A stretch of DNA of 47,287 nt from Saprospiraceae bacterium (GCA_021299835.1 JAJTER010000015.1:1-47287), one strand, 5' to 3'. Counted from the first letter of the stretch, positions 7,252 to 17,454 are shown. Numbers and translations are program-made. The notes: generated from the letters alone by a model not told the origin.

Positions 7252-8316
7252 ATGAAAAAAGGACTTAGAATTCTGACCATCCTATCTGTTACCATCGGTG
7301 TATTCGCCGTAATTGGATGGAAATTAACAGATAATAAAAAGAAGATAGATAGCTCTGCAGCGAAAGCTCAGGTAAGAAATACTACGGTAATGGTTTCTTC
7401 TACCTATCCGGAAATTACCTTGATGAAGAAAGATTTCAATGCAAATGGTTCATTCAGAGCGTTTAAGGAGGTGGCTATCATTTCTGAAGCAGCTGGTAGA
7501 GTGACTCAGGTGAATTTTGAAAATGGAAAGCAAGTACAGGAAGGTAATGTCCTGGTGACTTTAGATGCTGACTTATTGCTTAATCAAATCGCTCAAGTTA
7601 AATTTAATCAGGAGAAAATTAAAAAAGACGTTCAACGTCTCACTAATTTACTTCCGGTGGGCGGCGTTTCTCAACAACAATTAGATGATGCAGTCAATGG
7701 CCTTGAAAATCTAAAATTCCAGCAGGTTAGCCTTGAAAAACAACTTTCTTTTAGTAAGGTTAAAGCACCTTTAACGGGTATCATTTCAAATAAAATGGTG
7801 GAGAAGGGTTCTTTTATCACTCCGCCTATGAAGTTAGGAGATATAGTACAAACGAATAAATTGTATTTTCAGACTTACCTCACGGCCGAGCAGATTTCTC
7901 TTATTAAATTGGGATTCATCGCAGAAATTGTAACTGACGCAATGCCAGATCAAAAACTTAGGGGCGTTGTTACGCTCATCGATGTAAAATCTGATCCTTC
8001 AAGAAGATACCTGGTGGAGCTTTTGATAACTAATCCAGGGAGATTAAGACCGGGTATGACCGGCCAGGTTTCATTCAATGACATTGCTTCTTCTGAAATT
8101 TTGGCCATTCCTCGTATTTGTTTGGTAGGTAGTTCCAGAAATGCTTCTGTTTATGTGATTGAAAATGGAAAAGCTGTTCTAAGAAATATCCAAATTGGGG
8201 TTGGCACAGGAAGTTTGCTTTCTGTACTTGGTGGCTTGCAAAAGTCAGATGAAATTGTCCTCACAGGTCAGATAAATCTGGTGGATGGTGCACCCGTAAT
8301 TGTAAAAAACAAATAA
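7252..8316 (+). CDS. RND efflux periplasmic adaptor (membrane fusion protein)
   Basis: A 354-residue adaptor of the HlyD/AcrA type. Residues 1-25 form an N-terminal signal or membrane anchor without a lipobox cysteine. The sequence then shows the barrel-sandwich (lipoyl-like) half AAGRVTQVNFENGKQVQEG, a short alpha-helical hairpin rich in Gln/Leu/Lys (about residues 100-165), the second lipoyl half FSKVKAPLTGIISNKMVEKG, and a beta-barrel domain containing PGRLRPGMTGQVSF. It links the inner-membrane pump to the outer-membrane TolC channel in the periplasm. It begins 27 bases after the tolC-like gene and is followed 34 bases later by the RND pump gene. The frame is intact even though tolC is not. 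Confidence 0.92.
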   Translation: MKKGLRILTILSVTIGVFAVIGWKLTDNKKKIDSSAAKAQVRNTTVMVSSTYPEITLMKKDFNANGSFRAFKEVAIISEAAGRVTQVNFENGKQVQEGNVLVTLDADLLLNQIAQVKFNQEKIKKDVQRLTNLLPVGGVSQQQLDDAVNGLENLKFQQVSLEKQLSFSKVKAPLTGIISNKMVEKGSFITPPMKLGDIVQTNKLYFQTYLTAEQISLIKLGFIAEIVTDAMPDQKLRGVVTLIDVKSDPSRRYLVELLITNPGRLRPGMTGQVSFNDIASSEILAIPRICLVGSSRNASVYVIENGKAVLRNIQIGVGTGSLLSVLGGLQKSDEIVLTGQINLVDGAPVIVKNK

Positions 8317-8350
8317 GGAATAATCATTTAACCTTTTCAAAAGAAAATTC

Positions 8351-11300
8351 ATGTCATTAACTGAAATTGCTATTAAAAGGCCTTCCCTGATTATAGTGCT
8401 GTTTGTTGTGCTAACCGTTTTAGGTCTTTTTAGTTATACCCAATTGAGCTATGAACTTATTCCTAAGTTTGAAGCACCTATTCTAACAGCTACCACAGTA
8501 TATCCAGGCGCCGGTCCAATGGAGGTCGAACAAAGTGTCACTAAAAAAATTGAAGATGCTCTTTCCGGCTTGGCAGGAGTAAATAGTATACGCTCTACCT
8601 CAAGAGAAAATATTTCGTCGGTTATTATCGAGTTGGAGCAAAATGCAAATATTCAACAAAGTCTGCAAGAAGCGCAAAGAAAATTAAATGAAATTCAACC
8701 TACTTTTCCAAGAGATGCTAAAGTGCCTGTTCTCGGAAAATTTTCCAGTGATGAATTTCCTATCATGAATATTGGAGCTAAGAGTAAATTGGATGCTGGT
8801 CAAATGTTTGATTTAGCAAAAAATAGGATTGTTCCTCTCCTAAGTAGTATCGAGGGTGTGGCGAGGATTACCATTGTGGGTGGCCAGGAAAGGGAAATAA
8901 GAATTAATATTAATAGAAAGGAACTTGAACAACGTAAATTAAGTCTTCTTCAGGTTCAAAACGCTATTCAATCGGCAAATCTTGACTTTCCAACAGGGAA
9001 AATTAAAAATCAGGATGAGCAAATTACCATACGTCTTGCTGGAAAGTTAGACGCATTAAATCAATTGAGAGCTATTATTGTTAGTAACAATCCTTTAACT
9101 AATAGCCCCGTAAGACTCGATGAGGTAGCTGAAATTGAAGATGCTACAAAAGAACCATCTGATTTAAGCCGCTTAAATGGTGTGTCAGGTTTGGCCTTTC
9201 TTGTTCAAAAACAATCAGATGCTAATGCAGTAGCGGTAAGTGAGAGTGTGATTAAGGAAATCGAAGAGTTAGAGGAACTCTATAAAGCGGATGAGCTCAC
9301 TTTTGGTATTGCAAATAATTCTTCTGATTTTACTCTAGAAGCTGTCAATGCCGTTATTGATGATATTGGTCTTGCAGTTATTTTAGTGGCGGTTATTATG
9401 CTTCTTTTCTTGCACAGTTTTCGCAATGCGCTGATTGTTATGGTGGCCATTCCAGCTTCCTTAATAACCACCCTTATTTTTATGTATGCCTTTAATTTTA
9501 CTTTTAACCTGATGACCTTGCTAGCCATGTCTCTTGTTATCGGTATTCTAGTCGATGATTCCATCGTAGTACTTGAAAATATCTTCAGGCATTTGGAAAT
9601 GGGAAAAAATAGAAGGCAAGCAGCTTTCGATGGCAGGAATGAAATTGGATTTACCGCTTTGGCGATTACTTTAGTCGATGTCGTTGTGTTCTTTCCCATC
9701 GCTTTAACTGGCGGTATTATCGGGAATATTATGAAACAGTTTGCATTGGTCGTAGTTATTTCTACCCTGGTGTCTCTCCTTGTTTCATTTACATTAACCC
9801 CTATGTTAGCCTCTCGTTTTTCAAGATTGGAGCATTTTAATAAGAAAACCATCGGAGGATTTATTTTAATTGCTTTTGAAAAAGGAATTTCAAATCTTAC
9901 GGAGACTTATGTGAAATTATTAAAGTGGGCCATTAGAAAATGGTGGGCTGTTTTAGGTTTGACAACTATTGTTTTTCTATCATCCTTCCAATTAATTACC
10001 GGTGGATTCATTGGGACAGCGTTTATATCTAATAGTGATAGAGGTGAGTTTATTATAAAACTTGAGCTACCTAAAGAAGCTACTTTAGAGCAAACAAATC
10101 AGGTGGCACTCGCCGCTGAAAAATATTTAGTAAGCAAAAAGGAAATTATAAATATTTTCACAACGGTAGGAAGAAGCTCCGATTTTATAGGAAGTTCAAC
10201 CCTATCCAATCTGGCTGAAATACAGGTAAAAATAACTCCAGCGTCCGAAAGGAAGGAGTCTACCGACTTCTTCGCCAGAAATATTAAAATGGAACTGGAA
10301 AAGGAACTGGTTGGCGTAAAAGTTAATTCAAGTCAGGTTTCTTTCTTTGGTGGAGCAGACCAGGCGCCTATTCAGGTAATTGTCAGCGGGGCTGATCTGA
10401 AAAAGGTTAAAGATTATGGTGATAAAGTGCTCGATTGGGTTAGAAATACGCCAGGTGCTATGGAAGCTGATATGAGTTACAAAGAAGGTAACCCCGAAAT
10501 TAAAATTGAGGTAGATAGACTAAAAATGTCGGAACTTGGTTTAAATCTACAGGTTGTAGGTGCTACTATGCAAACTGCTTTTGCGGGAAATACCGATACC
10601 AAATTTAGAGATGGAAACTCTGAGTATGACATAAATATTAGATTTGATGCCTTTGATAGAAATAATGAGGAGGATGTTAAAAATTTATTGTTCGTAAATC
10701 CCAAAGGTGAGCAAATTAAGTTGTCTCCGTTTGCTTTGGTATCCAGTTCTACTGGACCTAGTCTCCTCGCACGAAAGGATAGTATTCCTTCGTTGGTTGT
10801 ATCGTCCAAAATTTTAGGACGTCAATCTGGTGATATTGGTGTGGATATACAAAATAAAATAGCTGAAAATCCTCCACCTGTGGGCGTTTTTATTGCCTAC
10901 GAAGGCGATTTAAAAGCACAGGCAGAGAGTTTTGGAAGTCTCGGTCTTGCCTTTGGTGCTTCCATTCTTTTTGTGTACCTCATTATGGTGGCTCTATACA
11001 ATTCCTGGGTCAGTCCCTTTGTCGTTTTATTCTCCATTCCAGTAGCAATGGTGGGCGCCTTTTTAGCCTTAGCTCTTTCTATGAGTACCATGGATATTTT
11101 TGCTATTCTCGGAATCATTATGTTGGTAGGTCTCGTAGGTAAAAACGCAATCTTATTAGTTGATTTTGCAAATCAGCGAAAAGAGGAGGGGAACAGAACG
11201 ATCAGAGCTATTCTTGAAGCGGGCTCTTTACGTCTTCGTCCCATAATTATGACCACAGTAGCCATGGTGTTCGGAATGTTACCTATCGCCCTGGCAAAAG

Positions 11301-11503
11301 GTCCCGGGGCAGAATGGAAAAATGGTCTTGCTTGGGCACTGATAGGTGGTTTGACCAGCTCCATGTTGCTTACCTTACTCGTCGTTCCAGTCATTTATTT
11401 CCTTATGGAAAAAGCAAGAAAATGGACTAATAAACTGTTTGGAGCAGATAAACCCTCTGATGATATCATTGTGGTAAAGGAAAATAAAACGGAGTTTATA
11501 TAA
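8351..11503 (+). CDS. RND-family multidrug efflux transporter (AcrB/HAE1 type)
   Basis: A 1050-residue inner-membrane pump, the normal AcrB length. It opens with SLTEIAIKRPSLIIVLFVVL (first membrane helix), then the porter domain. In helix 4, GILVDDSIVVLENIF carries the paired aspartates that relay protons in AcrB. The second half repeats the fold with a second porter domain, GKNAILLVDFANQRKEEG and a final helix bundle. It should export hydrophobic compounds by proton antiport with the adaptor just upstream and an outer-membrane channel. It is the last gene of the tetR-tolC-adaptor-pump operon and is closed by a strong terminator at 11529. Substrate range is unknown. Confidence 0.95.
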   Translation: MSLTEIAIKRPSLIIVLFVVLTVLGLFSYTQLSYELIPKFEAPILTATTVYPGAGPMEVEQSVTKKIEDALSGLAGVNSIRSTSRENISSVIIELEQNANIQQSLQEAQRKLNEIQPTFPRDAKVPVLGKFSSDEFPIMNIGAKSKLDAGQMFDLAKNRIVPLLSSIEGVARITIVGGQEREIRININRKELEQRKLSLLQVQNAIQSANLDFPTGKIKNQDEQITIRLAGKLDALNQLRAIIVSNNPLTNSPVRLDEVAEIEDATKEPSDLSRLNGVSGLAFLVQKQSDANAVAVSESVIKEIEELEELYKADELTFGIANNSSDFTLEAVNAVIDDIGLAVILVAVIMLLFLHSFRNALIVMVAIPASLITTLIFMYAFNFTFNLMTLLAMSLVIGILVDDSIVVLENIFRHLEMGKNRRQAAFDGRNEIGFTALAITLVDVVVFFPIALTGGIIGNIMKQFALVVVISTLVSLLVSFTLTPMLASRFSRLEHFNKKTIGGFILIAFEKGISNLTETYVKLLKWAIRKWWAVLGLTTIVFLSSFQLITGGFIGTAFISNSDRGEFIIKLELPKEATLEQTNQVALAAEKYLVSKKEIINIFTTVGRSSDFIGSSTLSNLAEIQVKITPASERKESTDFFARNIKMELEKELVGVKVNSSQVSFFGGADQAPIQVIVSGADLKKVKDYGDKVLDWVRNTPGAMEADMSYKEGNPEIKIEVDRLKMSELGLNLQVVGATMQTAFAGNTDTKFRDGNSEYDINIRFDAFDRNNEEDVKNLLFVNPKGEQIKLSPFALVSSSTGPSLLARKDSIPSLVVSSKILGRQSGDIGVDIQNKIAENPPPVGVFIAYEGDLKAQAESFGSLGLAFGASILFVYLIMVALYNSWVSPFVVLFSIPVAMVGAFLALALSMSTMDIFAILGIIMLVGLVGKNAILLVDFANQRKEEGNRTIRAILEAGSLRLRPIIMTTVAMVFGMLPIALAKGPGAEWKNGLAWALIGGLTSSMLLTLLVVPVIYFLMEKARKWTNKLFGADKPSDDIIVVKENKTEFI

Positions 11504-11528
11504 TAAATTCAGATTGTTGATATTTATC

Positions 11529-11567
11529 GGGTGTGGTGTACTATATTTGTACCCCGCACCCTTTTTT
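11529..11567 (+). terminator. Rho-independent terminator of the efflux operon
   Basis: Bases 11529-11541 and 11549-11561 pair over 13 positions with one G-T wobble and one mismatch (the arms end GTAC and begin GTAC), leaving a 7-base loop, and are followed directly by TTTTTT (11562-11567). The GC-rich outer stem (GGGTG/CACCC) with its T-run is a classical intrinsic terminator, 25 bases after the RND stop codon. Confidence 0.88.
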
Positions 11568-11596
11568 GTGTGTATAGTAACACTTGACATATTTTA

Positions 11597-12142
11597 ATGA
11601 GTAAACATATCTCTTTTTTAAAAGAAGCTATTAAAGACTGGCGTTCGACAGGTTCTATTGTAAGAAGTTCTCCTGAGTTAATCAAGAAGATGTTGCAACC
11701 CATCGTTTTTGATAAGGTGGAATTAATAGTTGAACTCGGGGCAGGGCAGGGTTGTATTACAAAAGCTTTGGCAGATTCCCTGGTAAAAAATACCCATTTA
11801 CTTGCTTTTGAATTAAATGATCATTTTTTGGAAGAACTCTCTTTGTTGGAAAAAGAAAATGTGGAGATTATTAATGGCGATGCGTTGAATTTGTTGACCT
11901 ATGTAAAAAAAGAATCTGTTGATGTCGTTATTTCAAGTTTACCCCTTGCCAACTTTCCGTTTGCCTTGAAAAGGGATATTTTACAACAGTGCTATGATGC
12001 TCTTAAGCCCTCTGGATTGTTTATTCAGTTTCAATATTCACTGATAGATTATAAACTTCTCAAAAAGAAGTTTTCATCGGTTGAAAGGAAGTTTACGCCA
12101 TTAAACATACCGCCAGCGTTTATCTACGTATGTAGAAAATAA
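11597..12142 (+). CDS. SAM-dependent methyltransferase, phospholipid N-methyltransferase-like
   Basis: A 181-residue class I methyltransferase. The N-terminal stretch FLKEAIKDWRSTGSIVRSS and the SAM-binding motif VELGAGQGCITKAL match the PmtA-type phospholipid N-methyltransferases and related KsgA-like enzymes. The acidic FELN is the ribose-binding motif, GDALNL the adenine contact, and SSLPLANFP sits where PmtA has a comparable SGLPL-type segment. Phosphatidylethanolamine methylation is possible, but an rRNA or small-molecule target cannot be excluded at this length. It begins 29 bases after the efflux terminator, so it is its own transcription unit, and it is convergent with tex. Confidence 0.7.
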   Translation: MSKHISFLKEAIKDWRSTGSIVRSSPELIKKMLQPIVFDKVELIVELGAGQGCITKALADSLVKNTHLLAFELNDHFLEELSLLEKENVEIINGDALNLLTYVKKESVDVVISSLPLANFPFALKRDILQQCYDALKPSGLFIQFQYSLIDYKLLKKKFSSVERKFTPLNIPPAFIYVCRK

Positions 12143-12169
12143 TTTTTAAGGCATTATTTATAAGCAAAT

Positions 12170-14302
12170 TTAATTTACATCTTTCATACTTAATTGGACA
12201 CGCTTTCTGGCATAGTCAATTTCGACGATTCTAACGGTTACCTCTTGATTGAGTTTAACCACCTCTGCAGGATTTTTAATAAAGCGATTGGCCATTTGAC
12301 TCACATGTACCAAGCCACTTTCTTTAATTCCTATATCAACGAAAGCGCCAAAATTGGTAATATTATTTACAATCCCTTGTAAAACCATGTCTGTTTTTAA
12401 ATCATTGATTGAGTGAATACCATCGGCAAATGAAAAAGCTTTTGCCTCTCCACGTGGATCCAAACCTGGTTTATTGAGCTCTTTAATGATGTCATTTAAG
12501 GTTGGAATACCTACCTTTTCAGTGACATATTGATTAACTTTAATCTGTTTTCTGATAGTTGATTGTTTTATCAACTCGTCCATCGAACAACCTAAATCTT
12601 TAGCCATTTTTTCAACAATAGGGTAAGATTCTGGATGAACAGCCGTGTTATCTAAAGGATGTTCCCCTTGTCTGATGCGTAAAAATCCTGCGGATTGTTC
12701 AAAAGCCTTTTCTCCCATTCTGGGTACTTTTTTTAGTTCCTTCCTCGCTTTAAATGGTCCATTTTCTGTCCTGTATTTTACAATATTTTGTGCTAATGTT
12801 GGGCCAAGGCCTGAAATATAGGATAATAAATGCTTCGATGCCGTATTCAAATTAACGCCAACACTATTTACGCAACTAGCAACCACACTGTCCAGGCTTT
12901 CTTTAAGTTTAGGCTGATTTACATCGTGTTGATATTGTCCAACGCCAATAGATTTCGGATCAATTTTGACTAATTCGGCCAAAGGATCCATTAGCCTTCT
13001 ACCGATAGAGATGGCACCTCGAACTGTTAAATCCTGGTCGGGAAACTCTTCTCTTGCGGCTTCGGAGGCAGAATAAATAGAGGCGCCAGCTTCATTAACG
13101 CTAAATATAGAAATAGGGTGAGGTTGTGGAAGGGTCCGGCAAAAATCAACACTTTCTCTTCCAGCTGTTCCATTTCCAATGGCAATCGCATCTATATTAT
13201 GTTTTTGTATAAGATGGGTTAATGTCTTCGTTGCCCCAGTTGTGTCATTTTGAGGGGGATGCGGATAAATGGTGGTGTTTTCCAATAATTCGCCACTAGC
13301 GTCCAGGACAACTATCTTACAACCCGTTCTAAATCCTGGATCAATACCTAAGACAACTTTTTGTCCCAAAGGAGCGGATAAAAGTAATTGTCTGAGGTTG
13401 TCAGAAAATACATCTATAGCGGCAATATCAGCTTTTTCTTTAGATAGTTGTCTGAATTCAGTTTCTATAGATGGGCTCAATAACCTTTCATAACTATCTT
13501 TAATGGCAACCTTTACCTCATTTGCCGCCTGATTATTTTTTTTGATGTGAACCCTTTCAAGTTCAAAAATAGCCATTTCCTCATCGGTTGGAACAATCAT
13601 AACTCTTAAAATGCCTTCCTCTTCAGCCCTGCGAATAGCTAAGATTCTATGGGAGGGACATTTACTTAATGGCTCTGAAAATTCATAATAATCTTTGTAT
13701 TTTATTCCTTCTTCCTCCTTCCCTTTAGCCACTTTTGCTTGTACAACTGCAGTTTCGGCATAAATTTTTCGCATCAGATTTCTGGAGTTTATATCCTCAC
13801 TAACCATTTCTGCGATAATATCTCTTGCACCTTGTAAGGCAGCATTTATATCGGTAACGTTTTCGTTTAGGAACTTTTGGGCTATTTCCTGAGGAGAAAT
13901 GCCATTTTCCTGACTATAAATACTCAATGCGAGGGGCTCTAAGCCGTTTTCTCTTGCGACCCCCGCTTTTGTTTTTTTCTTCCTTTTGAAAGGAAGATAC
14001 AAATCTTCAAGATCGTTTAATTGCAGGGTAGCGTTAATTTTTAACCTTAATTCTTCCGTTAATTTCCCTTGCTCTTCAATAGATTTAAGGATAGCCTCTT
14101 TGCGCTTATCCAGTTCTTCAAGTCGTTTACTTTCTTTTTGAATATCAGCAATTTCTACTTCGTCCAATGAACCGGTAGATTCTTTTCTATATCGGGCAAT
14201 AAATGGAATGGTGGATCCTTCATTTAACAATGCCAAAGTATTTTTAACACTTTGTAGTGGAATTTGTAAAGTGGAGGCTATTAATTTGCTGTAATCTTCC
14301 AT
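12170..14302 (-). CDS. tex: Tex-family RNA-binding transcription accessory protein
   Basis: A 710-residue cytoplasmic protein with the full Tex architecture. It contains an N-terminal helical region (TIPFIARYRKESTGSLDE), a YqgF/RNase H-like domain (VLGIDPGFRTGCKIVVLD, near the middle), the conserved FSVNEAGASIYSASE and DPLAELVKIDPKSIGVGQYQHDV segments, helix-hairpin-helix repeats (NTASKHLLSYISGLGPTLAQ, about residues 490-560), and a C-terminal S1 RNA-binding domain (VLQGIVNNITNFGAFVDIG, about 635-705). Tex proteins bind nucleic acid and influence transcription and RNA turnover; the exact role is unsettled. Length is slightly below the Proteobacterial form, with no missing domain. It is divergent from the metalloprotease gene. 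Confidence 0.95.
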   Translation of the reverse strand: MEDYSKLIASTLQIPLQSVKNTLALLNEGSTIPFIARYRKESTGSLDEVEIADIQKESKRLEELDKRKEAILKSIEEQGKLTEELRLKINATLQLNDLEDLYLPFKRKKKTKAGVARENGLEPLALSIYSQENGISPQEIAQKFLNENVTDINAALQGARDIIAEMVSEDINSRNLMRKIYAETAVVQAKVAKGKEEEGIKYKDYYEFSEPLSKCPSHRILAIRRAEEEGILRVMIVPTDEEMAIFELERVHIKKNNQAANEVKVAIKDSYERLLSPSIETEFRQLSKEKADIAAIDVFSDNLRQLLLSAPLGQKVVLGIDPGFRTGCKIVVLDASGELLENTTIYPHPPQNDTTGATKTLTHLIQKHNIDAIAIGNGTAGRESVDFCRTLPQPHPISIFSVNEAGASIYSASEAAREEFPDQDLTVRGAISIGRRLMDPLAELVKIDPKSIGVGQYQHDVNQPKLKESLDSVVASCVNSVGVNLNTASKHLLSYISGLGPTLAQNIVKYRTENGPFKARKELKKVPRMGEKAFEQSAGFLRIRQGEHPLDNTAVHPESYPIVEKMAKDLGCSMDELIKQSTIRKQIKVNQYVTEKVGIPTLNDIIKELNKPGLDPRGEAKAFSFADGIHSINDLKTDMVLQGIVNNITNFGAFVDIGIKESGLVHVSQMANRFIKNPAEVVKLNQEVTVRIVEIDYARKRVQLSMKDVN

Positions 14303-14370
14303 TTGGTATTTTTTTTGGTGGGCAAATTTAAACCATAATTCAACTTTTTAATGTATCAAATATATATTCA

Positions 14371-14387
14371 ATGCATTTAAAATGCAT
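14371..14387. promoter_or_regulatory. 17-bp palindrome in the tex/metalloprotease divergent region
   Basis: ATGCATTT (14371-14378) and AAATGCAT (14380-14387) are perfect inverted copies around a single base. The site lies 38 bases before the metalloprotease start codon, and a -7-like box (GATATTTG, 14396-14403, one mismatch) follows it. It could be a regulator binding site for the protease or for tex; A/T-rich palindromes of this kind also arise by chance. Confidence 0.35.
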
Positions 14388-14424
14388 AAAAGCATGATAT
14401 TTGCGTTATTCACTAAATAATAAA

Positions 14425-17400
14425 ATGAAAATTTTTAAAAAATTTTTCCTTTACCTATTTTTTTGCGCTGCTGGAATAGTGCATGGATCTGCCCAGGATT
14501 CTGTGTTGGTCTCTTTTCCTAATGGATTGTCTGCTTTTCTTAAGTTGCATGCCGCTGAGGTTATGCCACCTTCTTTACAGCAGCGATTTCCTATGATTAA
14601 AGTTTGGAAATCAAACCATAAGCTTTTTCCCAAGGTGGATTTTAGAATTTTAAAAATGAATAATGAATGGGAAATTTATGCTATTAAAGGAGATTCTATT
14701 ACAAAATTTATTAGTAAAAAAGAAGGTGTCTGGGATGTAGAGGTAGATGACGATTTTAATGAAAGCGTAAACTGCTTTACCTCAACTTCAAATAAAATTC
14801 AACAGCTTGATAAATCTCTTACCATTTCATCAAATGATTCATTGAGTATTTTTCGCTTAGCGCTTAGTGCAACAGGAGAATTTACAGACTTTCATGGCGG
14901 TGAAATATCAAAAGTTTTATCCGTTATGCTCAATATGGTTAATTTGGTAAATGCAGTATTTGAAAGAGATTTGGGGGTTCGTTTTGTTCTTATAGATAGA
15001 TCAGATGACCTGATTTTTCAATTTTCTAACGCCGATCCATTTACCAAGGGTAATGAAAGTAGTGAAAATCAACAATTTTTAGATCGCATCATTGGTGACG
15101 TTAATTATGATATTGGACATGTTTTAGGTGGATTGCAAACGGTAAGTATTGGCAAAATTGGCAGTGTTTGTCAAAATGGGGAAAAGGGTAGGGGCGTTTC
15201 TACTGCGCTTGTTCCAGACGGTATCTATTTTACTTTTGACTATTTTAGCCATGAACTTGCCCATCAACTGGGGGGCAACCATACTTTCAACAGCGTAATT
15301 TGCAATGCTCAGCGAAATCCCCTTACCGCCTGGGAACCTGGATCGGGTATGAGTATCCTTGGTTATCCGGGTTTATGTAAATCAGATGATTTAGGCCTTC
15401 ACGTTTTGCCGCGTTTTCATAGTGGTAGTGTAGAAGAAATTTCTAACCTTTTAACGTCCAAAGCCTATCAATTTTGTGGTGTAAAAGTACCACGGTCAAA
15501 TAGGACGGTTTCATCCCTTAATATTGAAAACACCTATCTTCCAAGGAATACGCCCTTTTTACTCCATCCATTAGCCTTAGATAGTACTTCCTGGTTTTCT
15601 TATGAGTCTTCTGATTTAGGGGAACCAATGTCATTAAATAGTATTTCGGGAAATAGTCCCAATATTAAAATGACTGAACTTAAGTCAAATACCTTCAGAT
15701 CTTTTCCAGGCATGGATTCATTGGTTAAACTGGTTAAAGAGCCTGGCGTGATATTAGCTGATTATGAAAGAGATATGAGTTTAAGGCTTGTAAAAAGATT
15801 TGAATCAAATCTGGTTTGGCAACCTTTTAATCTTTCGGTAAAAGCTAATATGGGGCCTTTTACTTTAGTAAAACCAAAAGAGGATGTAATTTACTTAGCA
15901 GATGAACCAATACAGGTTGAATGGATGCCAGCAAATACTTTTCTTCCACCATTATTTGCCGACAAAGTAGATATTTTTTTAGTGGATGTAGCTAATCCAG
16001 ATTCTCTGATTTTTTTGAAAAGGAATGTCCCAAATCTTGGTAAATATTCTTTGTTTATAAATGAAAATATTAAAAATGCTACTTACAAATTAGGGGTAAA
16101 GGGGACAAATAAATTATTTTTCAATATAAGTCCCGGGAAAATGGTTGTTCAAAATAAAGCGGGTTTTTTCAATGGGCTTCCTTTTGATGTTTCTCATTTT
16201 ACCTGTGAAGGAGAAATTCTTTTCCGTTGGGATTTATCAACTTTTGCGGATTCTATTTTTCCCTTAACCTTTAAAATAGAAAATGTAACTCAATGGAATC
16301 CTGGATGGCGTGAAATGATAATGCTGAAACCAGGGTTGCTGGAATGGCGTTTGTCTGCTCCGGTTGGTGAATCAGTTCCTGTTTTTAATCAAGCAACCCT
16401 TCAGGTGACAACGGCAAATAAAAAGTTTAGCCTTCCCATAGAATGGCATTATCAGACAAAAAAGCCGCTGAATTTCGAAGTTGTTTATCCGCTGAATAAA
16501 TCTGAAATTAGTGATGTACGCCCTATATTTTCTTGGAAAGCAAATGACAAAGCCGATTGGTACCAAATAGAGCTGTCAGAAAGTAAGACTTTTGAGTACA
16601 TTATCGATTCTCTTGTGACAGTTGGTTCTCCTGTTTATCCAACCAAATCCTTGATAGCTGGAAAACAGTATTTCTGGCGAATAAAATATCATACTATTTT
16701 ATGTGGAAGTAATGTTTCAGAAGTTTTTTCCTTTTATATAAAACCAGCTATTTGTGACGAATGGAAGAAAGTGGATACGCTCGTTCTCAATCAAATTCCC
16801 TTCAGGCAATCCAACCTGATTATTAATCAAAAAGGAGTTATCACTGATTTTCCTGAAATGTGGATGAAAATTAAGTTATCAGACATAGAAAAAGTAAAGT
16901 TATTTTTAAAAACACCCTCCGGTTTGAGTCTATCTCTTCCTTTACCCAAAAATTGTTTTAAATCACTTCAATGGCTTAAAATTTCTTTTTCAAAAGAAGC
17001 TATTTTAACAGATTCTTGCATTGGTGGCGATTCTTTAAATATAAATGTGGGTAATTTATTTAATTTATTGAAAGGGGAGAAATTAGATGGATTGTGGCAA
17101 TTGGTATTTGAAGGCGTTAATCAGACGGGAAGCATTGGAAGTTGGGGCTTTAAAAGCTGTTATTTGGGAGAGGTTACTTCTTCTTCAAATATCCGTAAAA
17201 ATGAGTTATTAGCCTATATTTCACCAAATCCTGCAGCAGAAAACATGGGTAAATTAACCTTTTTAAATGAAGGGCAAGCGAGTATTATTTTGTGGGATTT
17301 CCTGGGAATTAAAAAGGGGGAATGGATAAAAAGTCAGTTTGAAAATGAAATTTATATTAAACTTTTTGATTTACCTAAAGGCATTTATTTGTTGGATATA

Positions 17401-17448
17401 AGAGGAGAAGATGGAAAAAAACAACTTATGAAATGGGTTATTCAGTAA
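14425..17448 (+). CDS. Secreted zinc metalloprotease (reprolysin-like) with P-domain and T9SS sorting domain
   Basis: A 1007-residue exported protein. A signal peptide (KKFFLYLFFCAAGIVHGSAQ) begins at the ATG at 14425; an upstream in-frame TTG at 14401 is rejected because the signal starts at this ATG. The catalytic motif HELAHQLGGNH (H276, E277, H280, H286) is the HExxHxxGxxH zinc site of metzincins. It is followed by fibronectin-like modules (WKANDKADWYQIELSES, YFWRIKYH), then a proprotein-convertase-type P-domain-like region (about 785-920, ending GSWGFKSC) and a C-terminal T9SS sorting domain (ISPNPAAENM to KQLMKWVIQ). It should be exported by Sec, moved across the outer membrane by T9SS, and digest extracellular protein. 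Confidence 0.88.
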   Translation: MKIFKKFFLYLFFCAAGIVHGSAQDSVLVSFPNGLSAFLKLHAAEVMPPSLQQRFPMIKVWKSNHKLFPKVDFRILKMNNEWEIYAIKGDSITKFISKKEGVWDVEVDDDFNESVNCFTSTSNKIQQLDKSLTISSNDSLSIFRLALSATGEFTDFHGGEISKVLSVMLNMVNLVNAVFERDLGVRFVLIDRSDDLIFQFSNADPFTKGNESSENQQFLDRIIGDVNYDIGHVLGGLQTVSIGKIGSVCQNGEKGRGVSTALVPDGIYFTFDYFSHELAHQLGGNHTFNSVICNAQRNPLTAWEPGSGMSILGYPGLCKSDDLGLHVLPRFHSGSVEEISNLLTSKAYQFCGVKVPRSNRTVSSLNIENTYLPRNTPFLLHPLALDSTSWFSYESSDLGEPMSLNSISGNSPNIKMTELKSNTFRSFPGMDSLVKLVKEPGVILADYERDMSLRLVKRFESNLVWQPFNLSVKANMGPFTLVKPKEDVIYLADEPIQVEWMPANTFLPPLFADKVDIFLVDVANPDSLIFLKRNVPNLGKYSLFINENIKNATYKLGVKGTNKLFFNISPGKMVVQNKAGFFNGLPFDVSHFTCEGEILFRWDLSTFADSIFPLTFKIENVTQWNPGWREMIMLKPGLLEWRLSAPVGESVPVFNQATLQVTTANKKFSLPIEWHYQTKKPLNFEVVYPLNKSEISDVRPIFSWKANDKADWYQIELSESKTFEYIIDSLVTVGSPVYPTKSLIAGKQYFWRIKYHTILCGSNVSEVFSFYIKPAICDEWKKVDTLVLNQIPFRQSNLIINQKGVITDFPEMWMKIKLSDIEKVKLFLKTPSGLSLSLPLPKNCFKSLQWLKISFSKEAILTDSCIGGDSLNINVGNLFNLLKGEKLDGLWQLVFEGVNQTGSIGSWGFKSCYLGEVTSSSNIRKNELLAYISPNPAAENMGKLTFLNEGQASIILWDFLGIKKGEWIKSQFENEIYIKLFDLPKGIYLLDIRGEDGKKQLMKWVIQ

Positions 17449-17454
17449 AAAAGA

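Noticed and set aside
9280-9852. 190-residue open frame on the minus strand inside the RND pump gene
   Set aside because: It lies wholly within a well-supported coding sequence and its composition (Thr/Ile/Lys-rich) is that of an antisense shadow; no family motif.
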